From Bacteroidota bacterium (GTDB lineage Bacteria; Bacteroidota; Bacteroidia; Chitinophagales; BACL12), in the NCBI GenBank assembly GCA_016715425.1, contig JADKAC010000005.1, positions 744,001 through 808,000 of the forward strand: a stretch of DNA of 64,000 nt, given 5' to 3'. The notes below the pieces were generated by a model, which was given only the letters and a program-made list of their open reading frames with translations, did no database searches and had not been told where the DNA came from. The position numbers and the translations under genes are program-made. This document shows, one piece after another, positions 1 to 9,598 of this stretch; position 1 is the stretch's first letter; each line of letters opens with the position of its first letter.

Positions 1-2493
1 AAACTTCCCATTATCATTTCTCAAAATATAACTGGAAGCTGATGCTAAGTAATTGCCGGGTACTTGTCTGCCACCAACAAATAGATCAAGATCACCATCT
101 TTATCAAAATCAGCAGCAATAACTACTGAACTGCTTTCTTTAATATCGGGTATAGCTTGAATGTTTCTTGTAAAGTTTCCTTTGCCATCATTCATGTAAA
201 GTCTGTCAAGATAATTTGCCTCTCCTTTTGCATATTCATTACTTCCCGAGCTTACATATAAATCCATATCACCATCATTATCTGCATCAAAAAATAATGC
301 ACCACCATCTTCCATTTTTAAATCATCTGGATTGGTTTGTTGGAAATTTGATTTTTTAAATTTGCCATTGCTTGCTTGTGTATAAATAGCACCCGATGTA
401 TTAACAGTACCACCAATATAGAAATCTTCCAGACCGTCACCATTCACATCTGCCACTGCTACTCCAGGTCCTAATACACTCATTTTATGGGGAAGCAAAA
501 ATTCACGTAAGAAATCATCGTAATTATTATCTTTCGATTGAAAATCGATTGCTAATTGTTTAGTTGAATTAACAAATGTCGGTTCTACAACATTATGTTT
601 TTCAAATTTCACATCCTTTGATGCATCTGCATAATTCAATTTTATATTTTGATTTACATTCACATCTTTTAAAATTTGCTTAGATCCATCCAGCCATTCT
701 ACTTCTACTAAATCTACTTTATCTACTTTGCCGAGTCCAAAATGACAATCCTCTTGTAAACTCGTGATATATCCACGATTACTTGTATGCTGCACATATT
801 GCATTTCATTTCCATAATAGATTTTTACTTTGGTACCTAAGCCCTCGGTGTTTGCTTTATATCCCTGGAAAGAAAAGCTCAGATAATTATTAGCACTGCT
901 ATCCTTTTCTGAATTGTTGCGGCAGATCCATGGAGTTTCATTTACGTTACTCACGATAATATCAAGATCTCCATCATTATCTAAATCTGCATAACCTGCA
1001 CCGTAAGAAATTGATGGGAAATAAATACCCCAATCATCTCTTGTATCCTGAAATGTAAGATCACCATTATTTCTGAAAATAAAGTTTGGATGACTCAATA
1101 CATAGAGTGGTAAATTTTCACGCACCTTATAAAATACGGTACTGTCTTTAAGGCGTACAGCACTTCTTACTTTAGTATATGTTTCTGATTCATCTACATG
1201 GAAATCCCGTAAGAAACCATTGGAGATATATAAATCTTTATAACCATCATTATCAAAATCGGCAAATAATGTTGACCAACTCCAATCAGTTGTGGATACA
1301 CCGGAAGTATGTGAAATTTCACCAAAGGTTCCGTCACCATTATTTAATTGTAATGAGTTAGAACGATTTTGATAGCCATAACCTGCATTAATAAGTATGC
1401 GCATAGATTCAATTTGACTTGACAACATGAACGTTTTGTAAGTGTAATTATCTTCCATATCCATGTCGGCCACAATAATATCCTGGAAGCCATCATTATT
1501 CATGTCAGCAATATCAGAACCCATTGAGTTTATACTGGTTTTCTTTAGGTTGGTCAAAGATTCATCACGGAATGTTCCATCACCATTGTTCATATATAAG
1601 AAATCATACATCGCATAATCATTGGTAACGAAAATATCCAGATAGCCATCATCATTTAAATCGGCTACAGAACCACTAAGTCCATATCCATGATTATTTA
1701 TACCAACTTCAAGATGGCATTCTACAAATTTGCCATTATCATTTCTATAAAAATGATCGCTGAGATTAACACCAGTTTCTATTTTTTGAAAATACTTTGT
1801 TTTGTTCTTATCAATAAAATCAACAGGGTGAGTTACTAAGTACATATCTAAATCACCATCGTTATCATAGTCAAAGAAGTTTGCATGCGTAGAATAGGTG
1901 TTATCATCCAAGCCAAATTCTTTGGCTTTTTCTACAAAGGTCATATCGCCATTATTAATCCAAAGACGGTTTCTTCTTTTCTCCGGATCATCCCAACGTG
2001 AGTTACAGATATAAATATCCAAATCATCATCACCATCAATGTCAACCATTGTAGAGCCGTAGGTAAATTCCCAACTTTCTGTTACGATACCACATTTATC
2101 GGTAACATCTTCAAATTGAAGATTTCCTTTATTGAGATATAATTTGTTTGGAACAAGGTTACCGGTAAAAAATAAGTCTTGTAATCCATCATTATTTACA
2201 TCACCGATAGAAATTCCTCCACCATTATAGATGTAAGAATATCTCCACCAATTCACTGCATAATTTTCAGTAAGATCATTAACAAAATCAATTCCCGTAG
2301 ATTTTCCGGTAAGGATATCAAACTTTTTACCTGAGTTACCATCTAAGGTAACTTCCCGGGATTTTTCTATAATTACTGAACCACGTGTATCTGTTGCACT
2401 AGTACCAACCTGATTACACGAGGAACCTCCCGCAATAATAATTGCGAGAGATACATATGTTGCGAATTTAAAATTCAATGTTATACGTTTCAA
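1..2493 (-). CDS. FG-GAP/VCBS repeat lipoprotein with ASPIC/UnbV domain (C-terminus beyond window)
   Basis: The minus-strand frame is open from 2493 to the window edge (831 codons), so the C-terminus is missing; by comparison with its neighbour roughly 370 residues are lost. No ATG lies between the upstream stop and this frame; the best start is TTG at 2491-2493, 7 bases after the stop of the upstream paralogue. The N-terminus is a lipoprotein signal (hydrophobic run ending GGSSC). The body has many Ca-binding-like FG-GAP/VCBS motifs such as DVNNDGLQD, DIDGDDDLD and DFDNDGYKD, with an ASPIC/UnbV-like segment (GLGTKVKIYY) mid-protein. Such proteins form beta-propellers and are exported; their ligand is unknown. 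It is a clear tandem paralogue of the gene at 2501-6103 and probably co-transcribed with it. Confidence 0.85.
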   Translation of the reverse strand, partial: MKRITLNFKFATYVSLAIIIAGGSSCNQVGTSATDTRGSVIIEKSREVTLDGNSGKKFDILTGKSTGIDFVNDLTENYAVNWWRYSYIYNGGGISIGDVNNDGLQDLFFTGNLVPNKLYLNKGNLQFEDVTDKCGIVTESWEFTYGSTMVDIDGDDDLDIYICNSRWDDPEKRRNRLWINNGDMTFVEKAKEFGLDDNTYSTHANFFDYDNDGDLDMYLVTHPVDFIDKNKTKYFQKIETGVNLSDHFYRNDNGKFVECHLEVGINNHGYGLSGSVADLNDDGYLDIFVTNDYAMYDFLYMNNGDGTFRDESLTNLKKTSINSMGSDIADMNNDGFQDIIVADMDMEDNYTYKTFMLSSQIESMRILINAGYGYQNRSNSLQLNNGDGTFGEISHTSGVSTTDWSWSTLFADFDNDGYKDLYISNGFLRDFHVDESETYTKVRSAVRLKDSTVFYKVRENLPLYVLSHPNFIFRNNGDLTFQDTRDDWGIYFPSISYGAGYADLDNDGDLDIIVSNVNETPWICRNNSEKDSSANNYLSFSFQGYKANTEGLGTKVKIYYGNEMQYVQHTSNRGYITSLQEDCHFGLGKVDKVDLVEVEWLDGSKQILKDVNVNQNIKLNYADASKDVKFEKHNVVEPTFVNSTKQLAIDFQSKDNNYDDFLREFLLPHKMSVLGPGVAVADVNGDGLEDFYIGGTVNTSGAIYTQASNGKFKKSNFQQTNPDDLKMEDGGALFFDADNDGDMDLYVSSGSNEYAKGEANYLDRLYMNDGKGNFTRNIQAIPDIKESSSVVIAADFDKDGDLDLFVGGRQVPGNYLASASSYILRNDNGKF

Positions 2494-2500
2494 TTTAAAA

Positions 2501-5500
2501 TTATTTAGCGGTTAATAAACCTTTGTTATTAAATACATTTCTTTGAGTGCCTTTGTTATCGAATATTGTAATTGCCTGCATATCATCAGTAACCACAATT
2601 ATTTTACTGCTTTGAGAAAGATATCCCGCACCACTATAAAATTCCATGCGACGAACACCGCCATTTTTTAAAGCAATTTCAGCGTATCTGTCATTTGCAT
2701 TTAATTTAATTACCTGATTAGCAGGTGTAAAATTAAATGCTTGAACTGCTCCACTACTGTTGGTTGTAATTAATGCAGGTTTATTTGATTTACCTGTTGT
2801 AATTACAGATAATGCTTTAGTATTTCCTGTAGAAAGGAAACCGCTAAATCTTGCAGGCATTGATGTAAATGTTCCATCGCCATTGCCAAGCATAATATTG
2901 CCAATACTTGCATCCTGAATATTTGTTTCTATTTCCATCTCATACCAATTACCATGACTTATAAAGTCGAGGTTACCATCATTATTAATATCCATTGGTA
3001 CTATTCCGAAGACAGATGAAATTTGTAATTCATTATTAAGTGGATGTATTGAAAATTTTCCGTTACCTAAGTTTTGGATATAACTGCTTTGGAATGTATT
3101 TGCCTTAAAGCGATACTTTGATTCTTCCATACGTTTTTTACCAAAAAAGTCCCAAATTTCTGCACGACCATAACTATCCCAGTTAGGGAATATTTCTGCA
3201 ATTTGAGGCATTTGTTCTATCATCCTTTCACGAGTTTTTATTGGATATAATTTATCGCCTTGATAATAACCCATGATGATATCGTAAATACCATTATTGT
3301 CATAATCATCATAGAATAATTCGATTGGTTTATTTTTAGGTTTGTAACGACAGTTTAAACCGAAGTTACCGGCCAGATAATCTATATCACCATCATTGTC
3401 AAAATCACCTGCAGCTAAGCTGTTCCACCAACCAGTAGTTTGGTCAAGGCCAGCATTGGCGGTAATATTTGCGAACTTGCCTTTTTGATTTTGAAATACG
3501 GTGATAGGCATCCATTCACCATTGATTATTAAATCTAAATTACCGTCGTTATCAAAGTCAGTCCACAATGCAGCAGACACTAAACCCGGAGAAACTAAGT
3601 CAGGTGCAATGCTTCCTGTAACATCACTGAATTTACCGCCATCATTTTTAAGAATATAACTTCTTGCAGCAACAGGATAGTTACCTGGAATCACTCTTCC
3701 ACCAACGAAAATATCCATGTCGCCATCATTATCATAATCGCCGGCTATTGCTACGGAGCTACTTGTAATCATAGAAGGTAAAGCATCTTTTTGCCAGGTG
3801 AAACTGCCATTATTATTAATGTATAATCTATCTTGTAAGTGTACATCATCTTTGGGGAAATCACTTCCACCACTTACAACATATAAATCTAAATCGCCGT
3901 CACCATCGACATCAATAAAAAGTGCAGCCATATCTTCTGAAACTTTATCTTCTCCGGCTGCTGAATATGCGTTGCTCTGACTAAATGTTCCATCCATGTT
4001 TTGAGTATAAAGCACACCGCTTGCATTTTTCGCACCACCAAAGAATAGATCATCAAGACCATCACCATTAATATCACCTGAAGCAATTCCGGGACCCATA
4101 TTACTTAATTCGTGAGGGATCATAAATTCTCTGTCGAAATCATCGAATGCATTTTTCTCATAATTGTAATTGATATTCAAATTATTAGATGCCGATGCAA
4201 AGAATAAGTTGGTAGAGGGGGCTTCTGATTTAGGAGCTATTATTGCATCTTTAATATCAAAAGTTAATACCTGATTTACTGGAACATTGGTCATAACATT
4301 TTCTTTTCCATTCAACCATAATACAACTACTTTATCAACTGTTTCTGCATTATTTACTCCGAAATGAGCAACTGGTTCTGAACTAGACATATAGCCTTTT
4401 ACCATTTCCATTTGAATAAATTGTGTTTGATCTTTCACAGTTACATAAACTTTAGCACCTAACCCATAAGGGTTTGCTTTTTCACCTTTAAGAGCAACAC
4501 GTAAATAATTGTTAGTGCTTCTTTTTTCAGAATTGTTACGAATTACAAATGCGGGGTAGTTTGCGTTATTACAAACAATATCTACATCACCGTCGTTATC
4601 CAAATCCGCATAAGCTGCCCCATAAGTCATTGAAGGATGGTATAAACCCCAATCTTCACGCACATCATCAAATGAAAGATCACCATTGTTTTTAAACATA
4701 GCATTGGGGAACATCAATACAGAATTTTCAGGCAATTGTGCTCTCAGATTATAATAATCTGTAGAATCAGAAAGACGATTAGCACGAACTAGTTTTATAT
4801 AAGTTTCCATAACATCCATATGGCTATCTTTTAGAAAGCCATTGGATACATATAAATCTTTAAAACCATCATTATCAAAATCTACAAACAAGGGCGACCA
4901 ACTCCATCCAGTAGTACTTACTCCAGCAAAGTTTGCGATTTCACTAAATTTTCCTTCTCCATTATTTAATTGAAGAGCATTTCTACCATATTGTTGTAAA
5001 TAACCAGCATTAACTAAAGTCCTTAAAAATGTTTGCTTATTGGATTGCATAAATGTTTTTGAGCCATAGTTACCTTCAATAGCCATATCTACTGTCATCA
5101 TATCTAACAAACCATCATTATTAATATCGGCTACATCTGTGCCCATTCCATAATAAGAAGTTTTATATAATAACTCCTTAGACATTTCTTTAAATGTTCC
5201 ATCTTTTTGATTGATGTAAGTATAATCATGCATGATATAATCATTACCTACAAATAAATCCTGCCAGCCATCATTATTTATATCACCTGCAGTTACAGAT
5301 AAGCCGAATCCATGATTATTTATTCCAGATTCTATATGGGATTCAACATATTTACTATTACCCATGTTGCGATAAAAACGGTCACTAGTATTTGTGCCTT
5401 CTTCAATTTTCTGAAAATTCTTTTGTTTGTTTTTATCTTTAAAATCAGTAGGGTGGGTTACGATATATAAATCGAGATCTCCATCATTATCCGCATCAAA

Positions 5501-6103
5501 AAAGTTGGCTTGAGTTGAAAAGCTATCATCATCAATTCCATATTCTTTTGCTCTTTCAGTATAGGTCATATCGCCATTATTTACCCAAAGCAGGTTTCTT
5601 CTTTTATCCGCTTCGTCATAGCGTGCACGACACACATAGATATCCATAAATCCATCTTCATTGATGTCAACAAAAGCAACACCGGTGCTCCATCCGGGTA
5701 GGGTATTAATATTTGATTTATCAGAGACGTCTTCAAATTGAAGATTTCCTTTATTTAGGAATAATTTATCCTTCACCACATTTCCTGTAAAGAAAATATC
5801 CATTAGGCCGTCATTATTTAAATCGCAAATTCCAACACCTGCTCCGTTATAAGAATAGCCATAACGGTAATAGTTTAATTCATATGTTTCTTTTACTTCA
5901 TTATTAAATGCAACTCCGGTAGAAGCACCGGTTAGGATATCAAACATTTTTCCAGTTTCAGTATCCAGAGGTTCAATCTTATTTTGATCAATGTTCTCTG
6001 TAAATTTCCAATCATTTAATTTATCCTTGCTGTTTTTATTTGAAGAACAGCTAAATAAAATAAACGAAATAAGGGTTGCCAATACAATCGGTGCCAATTT
6101 CAT
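2501..6103 (-). CDS. FG-GAP/VCBS repeat lipoprotein with ASPIC/UnbV domain, 1200 aa
   Basis: A 1200-residue exported protein. The N-terminus has a lipoprotein signal with lipobox LFSC near residue 19. Two blocks of FG-GAP/VCBS repeats (for example DLNNDGLMDIFF, DINEDGFMDIYV, DFDNDGFKDLYV, DNDGDMDIFVGG) flank an ASPIC/UnbV domain at roughly residues 535-620 (NNYLRVALKGEK, GLGAKVYVTV). The family is CRTAC1/UnbV-like, thought to be extracellular beta-propellers that bind calcium; no enzymatic activity can be read from sequence. It heads a two-gene minus-strand operon with its paralogue downstream and is divergent from a vanadium-haloperoxidase-like lipoprotein gene. A TAnnTTTG -7 box lies 23 bases upstream of the start codon. 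Confidence 0.93.
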   Translation of the reverse strand: MKLAPIVLATLISFILFSCSSNKNSKDKLNDWKFTENIDQNKIEPLDTETGKMFDILTGASTGVAFNNEVKETYELNYYRYGYSYNGAGVGICDLNNDGLMDIFFTGNVVKDKLFLNKGNLQFEDVSDKSNINTLPGWSTGVAFVDINEDGFMDIYVCRARYDEADKRRNLLWVNNGDMTYTERAKEYGIDDDSFSTQANFFDADNDGDLDLYIVTHPTDFKDKNKQKNFQKIEEGTNTSDRFYRNMGNSKYVESHIESGINNHGFGLSVTAGDINNDGWQDLFVGNDYIMHDYTYINQKDGTFKEMSKELLYKTSYYGMGTDVADINNDGLLDMMTVDMAIEGNYGSKTFMQSNKQTFLRTLVNAGYLQQYGRNALQLNNGEGKFSEIANFAGVSTTGWSWSPLFVDFDNDGFKDLYVSNGFLKDSHMDVMETYIKLVRANRLSDSTDYYNLRAQLPENSVLMFPNAMFKNNGDLSFDDVREDWGLYHPSMTYGAAYADLDNDGDVDIVCNNANYPAFVIRNNSEKRSTNNYLRVALKGEKANPYGLGAKVYVTVKDQTQFIQMEMVKGYMSSSEPVAHFGVNNAETVDKVVVLWLNGKENVMTNVPVNQVLTFDIKDAIIAPKSEAPSTNLFFASASNNLNINYNYEKNAFDDFDREFMIPHELSNMGPGIASGDINGDGLDDLFFGGAKNASGVLYTQNMDGTFSQSNAYSAAGEDKVSEDMAALFIDVDGDGDLDLYVVSGGSDFPKDDVHLQDRLYINNNGSFTWQKDALPSMITSSSVAIAGDYDNDGDMDIFVGGRVIPGNYPVAARSYILKNDGGKFSDVTGSIAPDLVSPGLVSAALWTDFDNDGNLDLIINGEWMPITVFQNQKGKFANITANAGLDQTTGWWNSLAAGDFDNDGDIDYLAGNFGLNCRYKPKNKPIELFYDDYDNNGIYDIIMGYYQGDKLYPIKTRERMIEQMPQIAEIFPNWDSYGRAEIWDFFGKKRMEESKYRFKANTFQSSYIQNLGNGKFSIHPLNNELQISSVFGIVPMDINNDGNLDFISHGNWYEMEIETNIQDASIGNIMLGNGDGTFTSMPARFSGFLSTGNTKALSVITTGKSNKPALITTNSSGAVQAFNFTPANQVIKLNANDRYAEIALKNGGVRRMEFYSGAGYLSQSSKIIVVTDDMQAITIFDNKGTQRNVFNNKGLLTAK

Positions 6104-6125
6104 GCTTTCTTTTTTATGTTAATTA

Positions 6126-6133
6126 CAAAGGTA
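6126..6133 (-). promoter_or_regulatory. Bacteroidota-type -7 box for the FG-GAP operon
   Basis: TACCTTTG on the minus strand is an exact match to the Bacteroidota -7 consensus TAnnTTTG, 23 bases before the start at 6103. No convincing TTTG -33 box is visible. Confidence 0.5.
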
Positions 6134-6232
6134 CTCACATGCTTAAAAACACCTTTCACCAACTCTGTAAATATTTTGTTAATTGATTAAATATTTATAA
6201 ACTTTAGTTAATTGTCAACAGCTAATTTCCTT

Positions 6233-6240
6233 TACTTTTG
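6233..6240 (+). promoter_or_regulatory. -7 box for the haloperoxidase-like gene
   Basis: TACTTTTG is an exact TAnnTTTG match 38 bases before the start codon at 6278. A TTGT at 6212-6215 with 17-base spacing is a weak -33 candidate. Confidence 0.5.
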
Positions 6241-6277
6241 CGGGCAGAATAAAATTTATTCAACAAGACATTAAAAA

Positions 6278-7705
6278 ATGCAAAAAATGAAAATTAAACA
6301 CTATCTATTTCTTGTTATTGCGGGTTTAATCGTTGCCAATTCAGGATGTAAAAAATCCACAGATGTTGATGCAGTTAATCCTTATTATAACTCCGTGTCA
6401 ACACCCAGCAGCGAGCTTTCAGGCGAGTTTCTGATTGATTGGTGGAAGCAATTATTTTCTTTTGTTCAAAGCGAAAGAATAGGGCCTCCTGATGCTTCCC
6501 GCATGTTCGCCTATATTTCTACTGCTATTTATGAAGCTCAGCTTCCGGGAAATCCTGATTATCTAACACTTGCAGGTCAATTGAATGGTTTGAAGGAATT
6601 ACCAAGACCTGATAAAGATGAAGTATATGATTGGACTGCAGTAACTAATGAAGCTATTTATTATGTGCAGGATGAAATGCTCGCAAGGTTCTTACCTGCT
6701 GGTGTTTCTTCTATTAATGAATTGCATTCAAAACAGATTGAAGAGTGTTCTAAAGTTTCACCACCCGATGTTATTGAAAGATCTTTAAAATATGGTCATG
6801 AGCTTGCCGATGCAATTATTGCATGGAGTGAAACTGATAATTATGAGCAAACGAGATATATGCAATATAAGTCTCCATCCAGAGAAGGACACTCTGATTA
6901 CTGGGAGCCAACTGATTTTAACGGGGTGGCTGCTGAACCTTTTTGGGGAACAGTTAGGCCTTTTGCAATTAAAGAAGCGAAGCAGTGCGATTCTAATATG
7001 AAGTTCGCTTGGTCTATGGATTCTTCTGCTAATATGTATAAAGAAGTTTTGCAGGTGTATACAGTGGATAAAAATCTTACAGAAGACCAAAGAATTACAG
7101 CTCAATTTTGGTCTGACGACCAGGGTGAATCCTCAGGTCCTCCAGGCCATTGGTTAACTATAGTTGGAAATTTTGTGAGTACAGAGAATATGAGCTTGAG
7201 TCAAGCAGCAGAAATTTATGCTTTAACTTCAATATCTATGGCCGACGCTTGTGTTGCAGTATGGTTTACAAAGTTTCGTGTGAATCTGGTAAGACCAAAA
7301 ACGATGATTAATGAGTATTTTGAAAAAGGATGGGAACCCTACGTGGAAACACCATCTTTCCCTGGATATACTTCCGGACATTCCGGATTTTCAGGTGCTG
7401 CAGCTACAGTTTTAACCTCATTGATTGGGGATAATAAATCTTTTATTGATAGTTCTCACATGGATGTGGGTCTGCTACCACGCACAATGAAATCCTTCAA
7501 CGAGGCTGCAGAAGAAGCTGCATTTTCACGCATGTATGGAGGCATCCATTATACTTGTGAAATTCTAGATGGACTTGAACAAGGTAAATGTGCTGCAAAT
7601 GAAATTTTAAATAATGTGATAATCAATGCAAAAAGACAAGATGTTACCGGTAAAAAGAAAGATACCGAAATGTCAAAATCTGAGGATGAAGAATCTGCAA
7701 TGTAA
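6278..7705 (+). CDS. vanadium-dependent haloperoxidase-like PAP2 superfamily lipoprotein
   Basis: A 475-residue lipoprotein (signal ending NSGC near residue 24). The C-terminal half carries the complete vanadate-binding set of the haloperoxidase/PAP2 superfamily: KFRVNLVRP (K-x6-RP), YTSGHS (SGH) and SRMYGGIHY (SR...GxH). With vanadate these enzymes oxidise halides with H2O2; relatives can be acid phosphatases, so the exact reaction is not certain. It would be anchored in the periplasm or on the surface. It is transcribed away from two FG-GAP/ASPIC lipoproteins and is followed after 22 bases by a small secreted protein, so these may act together outside the cell. The start could also be the Met three codons on (6287). 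Confidence 0.85.
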   Translation: MQKMKIKHYLFLVIAGLIVANSGCKKSTDVDAVNPYYNSVSTPSSELSGEFLIDWWKQLFSFVQSERIGPPDASRMFAYISTAIYEAQLPGNPDYLTLAGQLNGLKELPRPDKDEVYDWTAVTNEAIYYVQDEMLARFLPAGVSSINELHSKQIEECSKVSPPDVIERSLKYGHELADAIIAWSETDNYEQTRYMQYKSPSREGHSDYWEPTDFNGVAAEPFWGTVRPFAIKEAKQCDSNMKFAWSMDSSANMYKEVLQVYTVDKNLTEDQRITAQFWSDDQGESSGPPGHWLTIVGNFVSTENMSLSQAAEIYALTSISMADACVAVWFTKFRVNLVRPKTMINEYFEKGWEPYVETPSFPGYTSGHSGFSGAAATVLTSLIGDNKSFIDSSHMDVGLLPRTMKSFNEAAEEAAFSRMYGGIHYTCEILDGLEQGKCAANEILNNVIINAKRQDVTGKKKDTEMSKSEDEESAM

Positions 7706-7727
7706 AAAAACCTAAAAGCTTAATAGA

Positions 7728-8234
7728 ATGAAAAATATAATTAAAACAATACTATTCGTGGCCTTCATTGGAATTGCTTCGGCTTCTCAGTCGCAGGTTG
7801 TAATGAAAGAATTTCTTAATCAGAATCATGAAGGCATGATTGCTAATTCTAAAAATAATAATGGGAAAGCGCTTTATTATAAATTAGAATATAAGAGTAC
7901 AGATGGAGCTAGAATTTATTATACATTAAATTTTTATAAGGATGCAAGTATGAAATCTCTTTATATAAGTTTCCCTGTATTAATGCGAAATCTTACCTGG
8001 ACTTATTATCTGGATGTTAGTATGGAAAAAGAGGGAGTTACCAAAGTATTTGCAATGATCTTCAAAAAGGATTTGCGTTGGGCTCGTGTTAAATTTTCTC
8101 CACATGCAGATTGTTCCTACCTTAATCCTACAATTTGGACTAGATATGAACAAGTGGATGATTATGAGAAATTACTTAACAACACGTTTACTCAAATGGA
8201 TAAAAACGTGATTTTAGATTGTTATTTAAAATAA
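7728..8234 (+). CDS. secreted protein of unknown function, 168 aa
   Basis: I do not recognise the family. The first ~22 residues are a Sec signal peptide (hydrophobic run ending SASQSQ). The rest is Lys/Tyr-rich with alternating hydrophobic and polar stretches and looks beta-rich. There are two Cys residues near the end (positions ~126 and 166). It lies 22 bases after the haloperoxidase-like gene on the same strand and is followed by a strong terminator, so it is probably the second gene of that operon. Confidence 0.7.
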   Translation: MKNIIKTILFVAFIGIASASQSQVVMKEFLNQNHEGMIANSKNNNGKALYYKLEYKSTDGARIYYTLNFYKDASMKSLYISFPVLMRNLTWTYYLDVSMEKEGVTKVFAMIFKKDLRWARVKFSPHADCSYLNPTIWTRYEQVDDYEKLLNNTFTQMDKNVILDCYLK

Positions 8235-8256
8235 ACAATTAATAAATTTTAATTAA

Positions 8257-8287
8257 CCCTGCATCTTTTGATGCGGGGTTTTTTTTT
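8257..8287 (+). terminator. rho-independent terminator
   Basis: Stem CCCTGCATC / GATGCGGGG with a TTTT loop, followed by a run of T. It ends the haloperoxidase-like operon. Confidence 0.9.
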
Positions 8288-8315
8288 GCCTCTTTCTTTC
8301 TTCTAACTTTACACA

Positions 8316-9464
8316 GTGTCATATACAATTATAGCAACAACATTTAAAGGTCTGGAACAAATATTAGCAGATGAATTATTTCAGTTAGGGGCCACTGATG
8401 TACAAGTAATAAACAGAGCAGTTTCATTTACCGGTGATGATTCTTTATTATATGCAAGTAATATTCATCTTAGAACTGCATTGAGAATTTTAAAACCGAT
8501 TTTGCATTTTGATTTTAATGATGATAAAAGTTATTACGAAAACATTTATGCATTTCCCTGGGAAAATTATTTTAATGTAGAACAGACTTTTGCAATTGAT
8601 TTTGTTGTCTATTCCGAAATGTTCAGAAACACACAATTTGCTGCATTACGAATGAAGGATGCAATAGTTGATAGGTTCAGAGATGTAATTAAAAGCAGAC
8701 CTTCTATTGATATAAAATCTCCACAAATAAAATTCAATTTGCACATCAATGAAAATCATGTAAATATTTCATTGGATAGTTCTGGTGAACCATTATTTAA
8801 AAGAGGTTATCGCAATTCACAACATGAAGCACCATTAAATGAAGTATTAGCAGCGGGTATGATATTGATAAGTGGTTGGGATAAACGCACTGGTTTTTTT
8901 GATCCGATGTGTGGAACTGGCACCTTACCAATTGAAGCAGCATTAATTGCTTATAACATTGCACCGGGATTAATTCGTAAAGAATACGCATTTAAAAACT
9001 GGCCAGACTATAACCGCATTTTATACAGACAATTGTTATTGGATGCAAATGCAGCAATTCAAACAACGAAAGTTTTTATAGATGGATCTGACTTAGAGAA
9101 GAAATATATTATGGCTGCTCGTGAAAATGCGATGCATGCATTAGTGGATGATAAAATTAATTTTTTTATTAAGCCATTTGATATTTGCGATCCTCCACCA
9201 TCCAGCTCTATGATTATAATGAATCCTCCCTATGGACAAAGAATTGGTGCTTCCGGAATTACAGATTTTTATAACATGATTGGAAATACAATGAAATCAA
9301 AATATGCCGGTAAAATAATTTGGTTGCTTACTTCTAATGTGGAAGCAATGAAGTCAATTGGTTTGAAACCATCTGTGAAATTACCTCTATATAATGGAGC
9401 ACTGGAATGTCGTTTTCTTAAGTTTGAAATGTACAGCGGGTCAAAAAAAGCAATAAAAAATTGA
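8316..9464 (+). CDS. THUMP-domain class I SAM-dependent RNA methyltransferase (RlmL-like)
   Basis: A 382-residue protein. It has an N-terminal ferredoxin-like/THUMP region (about 1-160), then a Rossmann methyltransferase with the SAM loop FDPMCGTGTLPIE (~195-207) and the catalytic NPPYG near 302-306, typical of N2-guanine RNA methyltransferases. Closest known function is the RlmL half of RlmKL, which makes m2G2445 in 23S rRNA, but substrate cannot be proved from sequence. The start is GTG; no ATG is available upstream in frame. A near-consensus -7 box (TAACTTTA, 8304-8311) sits just 4 bases upstream, so the mRNA may be almost leaderless. Confidence 0.88.
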   Translation: MSYTIIATTFKGLEQILADELFQLGATDVQVINRAVSFTGDDSLLYASNIHLRTALRILKPILHFDFNDDKSYYENIYAFPWENYFNVEQTFAIDFVVYSEMFRNTQFAALRMKDAIVDRFRDVIKSRPSIDIKSPQIKFNLHINENHVNISLDSSGEPLFKRGYRNSQHEAPLNEVLAAGMILISGWDKRTGFFDPMCGTGTLPIEAALIAYNIAPGLIRKEYAFKNWPDYNRILYRQLLLDANAAIQTTKVFIDGSDLEKKYIMAARENAMHALVDDKINFFIKPFDICDPPPSSSMIIMNPPYGQRIGASGITDFYNMIGNTMKSKYAGKIIWLLTSNVEAMKSIGLKPSVKLPLYNGALECRFLKFEMYSGSKKAIKN

Positions 9465-9598
9465 AGTTGTAAAACATCTAATTGTTTTCAATTATGGTCA
9501 TCTTAACTATAGATGTTAATTTATAAATCAAACTATCAGGAATTCTTCTATACCACTTACTTAGTTTTATACAGAATATTTTTACTTAGAATCAACTA

